DNA of 64,000 nucleotides from an uncultured Eubacteriales bacterium. GTDB taxonomy: Bacteria > Bacillota > Clostridia > Oscillospirales > Acutalibacteraceae. Numbering within the stretch: the stretch's first letter is position 1; each line of letters starts with the position of its first letter. Location of the stretch: the NCBI GenBank assembly GCA_934454845.1, contig CAKSGV010000002.1, positions 1 through 64,000 of the forward strand, given 5' to 3'. The notes beneath the pieces were generated by a model that was given only the letters and a program-made list of their open reading frames with translations, was not told where the DNA came from and did not search any database. Below, piece after piece: positions 57,979-64,000 of this stretch. The translations under genes were made by a program, and so were the position numbers.

Positions 57979-58848
57979 ATGAATTTGTTTGATCTTCACA
58001 GCGATACTCCTTATGAATGCTTTAAAAACAAAATTCTGCCGAGCGACTGTAGGCTTGCGGCAAACATAGATCAGAAATTTTTTTTCGATAAATGGGATCA
58101 GTTCTATGCCGTTTGGATAAAAGACGATGAAACAGAGCCTTTAAAAAAATATAAAGATATTATAACTTCTTTCAAAGAAAAGCTTAAAGGAGCGGATATA
58201 AAACCTAATATCCGTTTTGCACTTGAGGGCGGAGCAGCTATTGGGCAAGATATTGAAAATGTTTCTAAATTAAAAGAAGATAATATAGAATATATCACTC
58301 TTACCTGGAATTACAAAAATAATTTAGCTGCAGGTACTTATGAGAATGGCGGAATAACGGATTTTGGAAAAGAAGTTATCAATAAAATGAATGATCTTTC
58401 TATTGCCTGTGATCTTTCGCATTCGAATGACGAAACTTTTTATAAAGCTTTGGAAATTTCAAAATATCCTATAATTACCCACGCCTGCCTTAAAGAAATA
58501 ACGGATCACCCGAGGAATTTTACAGTTTCACAAATAAAAGAGCTTTTTTCGAGAGGCGGAATTTTCGGAATTTGTTTTTACCCCGAATTTGCGGGGAAAG
58601 GTGATATTTTTGAAAAGATATATGAAAATATTTATCGATTATCAGAGCTTGGATTTGCGGGAAATTTAGCCATAGGCTCGGATTTTGACGGTGCTTTAAT
58701 GGATAAAAACCTTAAAAATTCCTGCGACACTTTAAAGCTTTATGATTATTTGTTAAAAAAAGGAATAGATAAAAAATCGCTTGACGGCATTTTTTATGAA
58801 AACGCTTTTAATTATTTTAAAAAACTTTCGGAAAGGGAAAAGAAATGA
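57979..58848 (+). CDS. Membrane dipeptidase (M19) family peptidase
   Basis: The 289-residue enzyme has the renal-dipeptidase-type zinc motifs: FDLHSDTPYE (H-x-D), FALEGGAAIG (Glu bridging the metals), CDLSHSNDET and PIITHACLKEI (His ligands), HPRNFT, and LAIGSDFDG. It is shorter than the usual 310-330 residues. Substrates are small dipeptides. It overlaps thrC by 4 bases. Confidence 0.9.
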   Translation: MNLFDLHSDTPYECFKNKILPSDCRLAANIDQKFFFDKWDQFYAVWIKDDETEPLKKYKDIITSFKEKLKGADIKPNIRFALEGGAAIGQDIENVSKLKEDNIEYITLTWNYKNNLAAGTYENGGITDFGKEVINKMNDLSIACDLSHSNDETFYKALEISKYPIITHACLKEITDHPRNFTVSQIKELFSRGGIFGICFYPEFAGKGDIFEKIYENIYRLSELGFAGNLAIGSDFDGALMDKNLKNSCDTLKLYDYLLKKGIDKKSLDGIFYENAFNYFKKLSEREKK

Positions 58849-60329
58849 ACTATATAAGCACAAGAAATAAAAATTTAAAAGAAAGCTCGGCTTTTGCTAT
58901 TGCAAACGGTATTTCAAAAGAAGGCGGACTTTTTGTTCCCGAAAGTATTCCGAAGTTAAGCGCGGAAGATTTCGAAAGCTTAAAAAAACTTGATTACTGC
59001 GAAAGGGCGAAATATATCTTATCCTCTTTCCTTACCGATTTTACAGATGAGGAGCTTGAATACTGCGTTAAAGGCGCGTACTGCAACACATTTGATTTTA
59101 ATAATCCCGCACCTCTTGCAAAACTCGGAGAAAAGGAATATATCTTGGAGCTTTGGCACGGCCCTACCTGCGCGTTTAAAGACCTTGCTTTACAGCTTTT
59201 GCCTTATCTTATGACCGTTTCTGCAAAAAAAGTTTCAAAGGGATTTAAAACGGTTATTCTCGTAGCTACTTCCGGAGATACCGGGAAAGCGGCGCTTGAA
59301 GGCTTTAAAGATGTTGACAACACTGAAATTATCGTGTTCTACCCGCAGGAGGGCGTGAGCAATATGCAAAAGCTGCAGATGGTTTCGCAGCTCGGCGATA
59401 ATGTAAACGTTTGTGCGATAAGCGGAAATTTTGACGACGCGCAGTCGGCGGTAAAACAGATATTTACCGATGAAACAGTTAAAAACGAGCTTGCAAAAAA
59501 CAATATGAAATTTTCCTCTGCAAACTCTATAAATTGGGGAAGACTTGCGCCACAGATAGTTTATTATGTTTCTTCTTACTGCGATATGTTAAATCAGGGC
59601 GAGGATTTAAAAGATGGTTTTACCGTCACAGTACCCACAGGCAATTTCGGAAATATTCTTGCGGCTTATTATGCTAAAAAAATGGGAGTTCCGATAAGTA
59701 AGCTTATCTGCGCATCTAATTCAAATAATGTGCTTACGGATTTTATAAACACCGGAATTTACGATAAAAACAGAAAATTTTATACTACCTGCTCGCCCTC
59801 TATGGATATTCTTATTTCAAGCAATCTTGAAAGACTTTTATTCGATCTTTCGGGTAATGACGATGAATATATCTCGAATATAGAGGACAAGCTCTTTAAA
59901 ACAGGAAAATTTGAGATAAAAGAAGAAATTAAAGAAAAGATTTCCGATCTATTCTTCGCTTCCTGCTGTGACGACGATAAAACTCTTGATACCATTAATG
60001 AAACCTTTGAAAAATTCGGATATCTTATAGATACTCACACGGCGGTAGCCGTAGCGGCTTATAAGGAATATAAAGAAAAAACGGGTGATAAAAGACCTGC
60101 CGTTATAGCCTCTACCGCCTCGCCTTATAAATTCACTTCAAGCGTTTTAAAGGCGCTTGATAAAACTCCCGACAGCGACGAGTTTAAAAATCTCGATATT
60201 TTAAGCGAAGTTTCAAATACTTCTGTTCCCGAGCCTTTAGTTAAGCTTAAAAACGCAAAGGTAAGATTTGATAAGGTTTACGGTAAAGACGAGCTAAAAA
60301 AAGCTGTAAAGGATTGCCTTTTTAAATAA
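58845..60329 (+). CDS. thrC: Threonine synthase
   Basis: The 494-residue PLP enzyme converts O-phosphohomoserine to threonine. YISTRNKNLKESSAFAIANG is the typical start, the PLP lysine lies in GPTCAFKDLALQLLP, and ATSGDTGKAALEGF and VPTGNFGNILAAYYAKKMG bind the cofactor phosphate. The length fits the longer (fungal/clostridial type) class. It follows the M19 peptidase gene by overlap. Confidence 0.96.
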   Translation: MNYISTRNKNLKESSAFAIANGISKEGGLFVPESIPKLSAEDFESLKKLDYCERAKYILSSFLTDFTDEELEYCVKGAYCNTFDFNNPAPLAKLGEKEYILELWHGPTCAFKDLALQLLPYLMTVSAKKVSKGFKTVILVATSGDTGKAALEGFKDVDNTEIIVFYPQEGVSNMQKLQMVSQLGDNVNVCAISGNFDDAQSAVKQIFTDETVKNELAKNNMKFSSANSINWGRLAPQIVYYVSSYCDMLNQGEDLKDGFTVTVPTGNFGNILAAYYAKKMGVPISKLICASNSNNVLTDFINTGIYDKNRKFYTTCSPSMDILISSNLERLLFDLSGNDDEYISNIEDKLFKTGKFEIKEEIKEKISDLFFASCCDDDKTLDTINETFEKFGYLIDTHTAVAVAAYKEYKEKTGDKRPAVIASTASPYKFTSSVLKALDKTPDSDEFKNLDILSEVSNTSVPEPLVKLKNAKVRFDKVYGKDELKKAVKDCLFK

Positions 60330-60348
60330 ATATGTATCGTACTGCTTT

Positions 60349-60383
60349 CGGTATCCGGCATAAAACTTTCCTGCCGGATACCG
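60349..60383. terminator. Hairpin between thrC and the DUF1540 gene
   Basis: CGGTATCCGGCA and TGCCGGATACCG form a 12-bp perfect stem with an 11-base loop. TTTGTCTGAATTTT follows on the plus strand. It can serve both convergent genes. Confidence 0.75.
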
Positions 60384-60399
60384 TTTGTCTGAATTTTAA

Positions 60400-60561
60400 T
60401 TACTGTCTTGCCGAAAAAGTATCGCAGCAGGTTTCGCTGCAGCAGTTTGCGGTACAGTTACCGATCTTGATCATTCCGGCTTTGCAGGAATCGTCTTCAG
60501 TGTGATGAACGCAGTTTTTAACCGAACAATGAATACAATACTCTGTTTTACAATCTGACAT
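60400..60561 (-). CDS. DUF1540 family cysteine-rich small protein
   Basis: This 53-residue protein has ten cysteines in the DUF1540 pattern: CKTEYCIHCSVKNCVHH, then SCKAGMIKIGNC and NCCSETCCDTF. The family is presumed to bind metal and is common in clostridial spore formers. The ATG (60559-60561) has AAAGGATGA upstream on the minus strand. It is convergent to thrC. Function unknown. Confidence 0.85.
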   Translation of the reverse strand: MSDCKTEYCIHCSVKNCVHHTEDDSCKAGMIKIGNCTANCCSETCCDTFSARQ

Positions 60562-60639
60562 TTAAATCATCCTTTCCGGCTTTTAGCCTTTATTATTATG
60601 CTCAAATACTTATCTTTTATGTGAGGCAGGCGAAAAAAT

Positions 60640-61335
60640 TTGTCTATATTTGCAATTTCGGATCTTCATTTATCATTTGAAACCGATAAGTCCATGGAAA
60701 TCTTTCCCGGCTGGCAGAATTATACCCGGAGAATAAAGGAAAATTTCAGTAAAATCGTAACGGAAGAAGATACCGTCGTAATTGCGGGAGATATTTCGTG
60801 GGCGACAAAATTAGAAGAAGCTAAAACCGATCTAAGCTTTATAAATTCGCTGCCCGGCAAAAAGGTATTTATAAAAGGCAATCACGATTTTTGGTGGACC
60901 ACCGCTAAAAAAATAAATGAATTTTTTGAAAAAAATAAATTTGACACGCTCAAAATAGTTTATAATAACTTCTTTGCGGTGGAAAAGTATGCCGTTTGCG
61001 GAACAAGAGGCTGGTTTTATGATAAAAGCGGTCCTGAAGACGAAAAGGTCCTTTTAAGAGAGTGCGGTAGACTTGAAACCTCTCTTTTTCAAGCCGAAAA
61101 TTCAGGATTTGAACCGATAGTATTCTTGCATTATCCGCCTGTTTACGGTAATTTTAAGAACGAAATGATATTAAAAATCTTAAAGAGTCATAAAATCGAT
61201 ACTGTTTATTACGGCCATATCCACGGCTCGGGTATAAAAAGCACCGTTTCGGAGTATGACGGTATAAAAATGAAGCTATTGTCTGCCGACTGTAACGGTT
61301 TTTCCCCGATACTTGTAAAAAAATTAAAAATTTAA
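60640..61335 (+). CDS. Metallophosphoesterase
   Basis: The 231-residue calcineurin-like phosphoesterase shows all metal motifs in order: AISDLHLSF (D-x-H), VIAGDISWATK (G-D), KGNHDFWW (G-N-H-D), FLHYPPVYG and YYGHIHGSG (G-H-x-H). It starts with TTG at 60640, after GAGGCAGG. Its cytoplasmic substrate is unknown. Confidence 0.92.
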   Translation: MSIFAISDLHLSFETDKSMEIFPGWQNYTRRIKENFSKIVTEEDTVVIAGDISWATKLEEAKTDLSFINSLPGKKVFIKGNHDFWWTTAKKINEFFEKNKFDTLKIVYNNFFAVEKYAVCGTRGWFYDKSGPEDEKVLLRECGRLETSLFQAENSGFEPIVFLHYPPVYGNFKNEMILKILKSHKIDTVYYGHIHGSGIKSTVSEYDGIKMKLLSADCNGFSPILVKKLKI

Positions 61336-61345
61336 CAAATAATAG

Positions 61346-61374
61346 TGGAAAATCGTTTTTACTTGTGGTATAAT
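61346..61374 (+). promoter_or_regulatory. Promoter of tig
   Basis: TGGAAA (61346-61351) and TATAAT (61369-61374) stand 17 bases apart, with TGG directly before TATAAT as an extended -10. GCGGAGG precedes the ATG at 61404. Confidence 0.65.
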
Positions 61375-61403
61375 GAAATGCAATTTATGCGGAGGTACTT
61401 AAA

Positions 61404-62777
61404 ATGAGTTTAAAAGAATCTAAAAAAATCGATACCAACAGGTATCAGCTTGAGATCACTATTGATGGGGAGAAGTTCAGAGAAGCTATTAAGGAAGCTT
61501 ACCGTAAGAACGGAAAAAAAATAAACATTCCCGGATTCAGAAAGGGTAAAGCTCCTTTACATATGATAGAAACATATTACGGCTCCGAAGTGTTCTTTGA
61601 AGACGCTCTTAATCTGCTTTATAACGACGCAGTAGAGGGCGCTATTGAAGAATCGGGCCTTAAGGTTATTGACGATAAAATGGATTTTGACCTTGTTTCC
61701 ATTTCTAAGGAAGACGGTGTTGACTTCAAGGTAAGCCTTACAACATACCCTGAAATCACTCTTAAGAATTATAAAGGCTTGAAGGCTGAAAAAGCCGCTG
61801 TTAAGGTTGACGCGGCAGAAGTTAATAAAGAGATCAAGGCTATGGCCGAAAGAAATGCAAGAATGGTTTCCGTTGAAGACAGAGCCGCTAAAAAAGGCGA
61901 TACCGTTGTTATCGATTTTGAAGGATTTACAGACGGTAAAGCTTTCGAGGGCGGTAAAGCAGAGGGTCATTCCTTAGAGCTTGGTTCAGGTCAGTTCATT
62001 CCCGGATTTGAAGATCAGATCGTAGGTAAGAATATCGGCGATGAATTCGATGTAAATGTTACTTTCCCCGAGGAATACGGTGCTAAAGAGCTTGCAGGCA
62101 AGCCCGCAGTATTTAAAGTAAAGCTTCACGAGATAAAGATAAAAGAGCTTCCCGAGGTTGACGATGAGTTTGCAAAAGATGTCAGCGAATTCGATACTTT
62201 AAAGGATCTTAAAGCCGATATTAAGAAAAAAGCTCTTGAAAGAAAGAAAAAAGCGGCTGAAGAGGCTGTGGAAAATGAACTTGTTCAGCAGATAGTTGAC
62301 GGTATCGAGGGCGATATTCCCGAGGCTATGTTTGAAAACCGCCTTAATCAGTCGGTAGAAGAATTTGCTTATCGTCTGCAGTCGCAGGGAATGAATCTTG
62401 AAACCTATCTTAAATATACCAACAGCTCTATCGATGATTTCAAGAAATCTTTCCGACCCCAAGCAGAAATGCAGGTTAAATACCGCCTTGCTCTTGATAA
62501 AATAGTCGAGCTTGAAAACATCAAGGCCGATGAAAAGGATATCGAGTCTGAATATAAGAAAATGGCTGATAATTACGGCTTGGAAGTCGATAAGGTTAAA
62601 GCGGCTGTTCCCGCAAGCGAACTTGAAAAAGATATAGCCGCAAATAAAGCTATTGATTTTGTAAAGGCTAACGCAGTTATAACCGAGGTTGAGCCTAAAG
62701 AAAGCAAGCCTGCTGCTAAAAAGGCTCCCGCTAAAAAAGCTGCTGCTAAAAAGACCGAGGAAAAATCTGATAAATAA
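61404..62777 (+). CDS. tig: Trigger factor
   Basis: The 457-residue ribosome-bound chaperone has the N-terminal binding loop GFRKGKAPLHMIE, the FKBP-type prolyl isomerase domain (GDTVVIDFEGFTDGKAFEGG, FIPGFEDQIVG), and the helical C-terminal domain. A Lys/Ala-rich tail (AAKKAPAKKAAAKKTEEK) is added at the end, as in many clostridial versions. It is followed by clpP and clpX, the normal order. Confidence 0.96.
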   Translation: MSLKESKKIDTNRYQLEITIDGEKFREAIKEAYRKNGKKINIPGFRKGKAPLHMIETYYGSEVFFEDALNLLYNDAVEGAIEESGLKVIDDKMDFDLVSISKEDGVDFKVSLTTYPEITLKNYKGLKAEKAAVKVDAAEVNKEIKAMAERNARMVSVEDRAAKKGDTVVIDFEGFTDGKAFEGGKAEGHSLELGSGQFIPGFEDQIVGKNIGDEFDVNVTFPEEYGAKELAGKPAVFKVKLHEIKIKELPEVDDEFAKDVSEFDTLKDLKADIKKKALERKKKAAEEAVENELVQQIVDGIEGDIPEAMFENRLNQSVEEFAYRLQSQGMNLETYLKYTNSSIDDFKKSFRPQAEMQVKYRLALDKIVELENIKADEKDIESEYKKMADNYGLEVDKVKAAVPASELEKDIAANKAIDFVKANAVITEVEPKESKPAAKKAPAKKAAAKKTEEKSDK

Positions 62778-62832
62778 TTGATTATATTTTTTAAAGTCCG
62801 TTCATAATAATTCGTACAGGAGGTTGATCGGA

Positions 62833-63414
62833 ATGAGTTTGGTTCCTTATGTTGTTGAACAAACAAGCAGAGGAGAAAGATCTTATGATATTTTTTCCCG
62901 CTTGCTTAATGACAGAATTATAATGCTTAACGACCAGGTCGATAACAATTCGGCAAGCGTCGTTATAGCGCAGATGCTTTATCTTGAGGGTCAGGATCCC
63001 GAAAAGGATATTAGCTTTTATATCAACAGTCCGGGAGGATCTGTTTCCGCAGGTATGGCTATTTATGATACTATGCAGTATATCAAGTGCGATGTCAGCA
63101 CAATTTGCCTGGGAATGGCCGCGAGTATGGGTGCTTTCCTCCTTGCCGCAGGCGCTCCGGGGAAAAGATTTGCTCTTCCTAACAGCGAGATTATGATTCA
63201 TCAGCCCTTAGGCTCTGCCGAAGGTCAGGCAACTGATATTCTTATCCACGCTAATCATATCAAGCATATCCGCAGCACGATAAATGAGATTTTGGCAGCT
63301 GAAACAGGCAAGCCGCTCAGCGTTATTGAGCAGGATACAGAGCGTGATAATTTTATGACTGCAAAAGAAGCCGCTGATTACGGACTTATTGATAAAGTTA
63401 TTACAAAAAGATAA
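62833..63414 (+). CDS. clpP: ATP-dependent Clp protease proteolytic subunit
   Basis: The 193-residue serine protease forms the tetradecameric core that works with ClpX. LVPYVVEQTSRGERSYDIFS is the standard start. Ser98 in GMAASMGAFLL and His123 in MIHQPLGS are catalytic. I start at ATG 62833, with GGAGG 9 bases upstream; an in-frame TTG three codons earlier is less likely. Confidence 0.98.
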   Translation: MSLVPYVVEQTSRGERSYDIFSRLLNDRIIMLNDQVDNNSASVVIAQMLYLEGQDPEKDISFYINSPGGSVSAGMAIYDTMQYIKCDVSTICLGMAASMGAFLLAAGAPGKRFALPNSEIMIHQPLGSAEGQATDILIHANHIKHIRSTINEILAAETGKPLSVIEQDTERDNFMTAKEAADYGLIDKVITKR

Positions 63415-63426
63415 ATAAGAATTTTT

Positions 63427-63469
63427 AAAAACCGGAAAGTCCGCGGACAAACGCGTATTTTCCGGTTTT
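63427..63469 (+). terminator. Hairpin between clpP and clpX
   Basis: AAAACCGGAAA and TTTCCGGTTTT pair across a 20-base interior that contains a second palindrome (GTCCGCGGAC). It may partly uncouple clpX from clpP or be an RNA-processing site. Confidence 0.5.
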
Positions 63470-63483
63470 GAATAGGAGATAAA

Positions 63484-64000
63484 ATGCCGAAAAATAATGA
63501 TAGTGAGATTTGCTGTTCCTTTTGCGGAAAAACTCAGGATGAAGTTTCAAGACTTATAGAGGGTCCCGGAGTTTATATTTGCGACAGCTGCATAAGCTTT
63601 TGCAATTCTCTTCTTTTTGAAGATGATGCGGCAGCCGAAAATAAAAGCAAAGAAAACGAAGAAAAACCTTTGCCTAAGCCTAAAGAAATCAAAGAAAAGC
63701 TTGATGAATATGTTATAGGTCAAGATGAAGCAAAGAAAATATTATCGGTTGCCGTCTATAATCATTATAAAAGAATAAGGAATAATAAGGAATGCGGCGT
63801 AGAGCTTGCTAAAAGCAATGTGTTAATGCTCGGTCCCACCGGAGTAGGAAAAACCCTTTTAGCACAGACTCTTGCCAGAACTCTTGATGTTCCGATCGCT
63901 ATAACCGACGCGACCACTTTAACCGAGGCGGGATATGTCGGAGAAGATGTCGAAAATATCCTTTTAAGGCTCATTCAGGCTGCGGATTATGATATTGAAA
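63484..64000 (+). CDS. clpX: ATP-dependent Clp protease ATP-binding subunit ClpX (3' end outside window)
   Basis: The visible 172 residues cover the zinc-binding domain (CSFCGKTQDEVSRLIEGPGV, CDSC) and the start of the AAA+ domain with LPKPKEIKEKLDEYVIGQD, Walker A MLGPTGVGKTLLAQTL and the sensor region DATTLTEAGYVGEDVENILL. It unfolds tagged proteins and feeds them to ClpP. AATAGGAG precedes the ATG at 63484. The gene runs beyond base 64000. Confidence 0.97.
   Translation, partial: MPKNNDSEICCSFCGKTQDEVSRLIEGPGVYICDSCISFCNSLLFEDDAAAENKSKENEEKPLPKPKEIKEKLDEYVIGQDEAKKILSVAVYNHYKRIRNNKECGVELAKSNVLMLGPTGVGKTLLAQTLARTLDVPIAITDATTLTEAGYVGEDVENILLRLIQAADYDIE

Noticed and set aside
1..64000. tRNA, rRNA, intact insertion sequences and CRISPR arrays
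   Set aside because: No rRNA stretches, regular repeat-spacer patterns or intact transposase genes were seen by eye. Isolated tRNAs could be missed without a covariance search.

Overview
The window reads as chromosome of a low-GC Gram-positive anaerobe of the class Clostridia, probably a gut Ruminococcaceae/Oscillospiraceae-like organism. The reasons are strong GGAGG-type ribosome binding sites, frequent TTG starts, Firmicute core gene orders (rsmD-coaD; rplS-lepB-rbgA-rnhB-yraN; tig-clpP-clpX), rubredoxin and flavodiiron proteins, and no respiratory genes. No tRNA, rRNA or CRISPR array was seen. All assignments are by reading motifs; no database search was run.

Left part (1 to about 24.2 kb, visibly richer in G+C). 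It opens with the tail of an OmpR-type response regulator, its histidine kinase and an isochorismatase-like hydrolase. A minus-strand operon (5689 to 2119) then encodes an MBOAT O-acyltransferase, an SGNH lipoprotein, an ECF sigma factor and an RsiV/DUF3298-type anti-sigma factor. It sits behind a good ECF promoter and looks like a lysozyme- or envelope-stress O-acylation system. Next come a TetR regulator with a divergent MMPL exporter, and then a mosaic of intact and broken genes: kinase, SLOG and RecD fragments, DUF3795 and GNAT. A redox-defence set follows: an Rrf2 regulator with a perfect palindromic operator, an MsrAB lipoprotein, a CcdA/thioredoxin gene broken by a frameshift, rubredoxin, and a flavodiiron-flavin reductase-rubredoxin fusion. 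A frameshifted beta-CASP nuclease, a DUF234-type ATPase and a badly damaged large serine recombinase close this part. The many lesions suggest a decaying mobile or accessory region.

Middle (24.2 to 43.9 kb, A+T-rich, accessory). A hairpin-rich intergenic stretch carries a possible small RNA and a MerR-type promoter. It is followed by a secreted repeat protein, a one-domain Ig-like protein, a 1787-residue RHS/YD-repeat protein with no signal peptide, and small membrane proteins that could be its immunity genes. The most unusual unit is a tightly overlapping operon at 35.4-40.6 kb: HTH regulator, PF14907-type nucleotidyltransferase, thymidylate kinase-like P-loop kinase, acyl carrier protein, BtrH-like protein, AMP-dependent acyl ligase and CYTH-domain protein. 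It resembles a compact carrier-protein-dependent, NRPS-independent biosynthetic pathway. Directly after it sits an orphan phage-type lysis cassette (HTH, XhlA-like, holin, amidase, glycosidase-like).

Right part (43.9-64 kb). This is mostly core chromosome: an AraC regulator divergent from a GH2 beta-mannosidase, flavoprotein oxidoreductases, gap, a PHP phosphatase, TspO, coaD, rsmD, rplS with its leader, lepB, rbgA, rnhB, yraN, an M19 dipeptidase, thrC, a DUF1540 peptide, a phosphoesterase, tig, clpP and the start of clpX.
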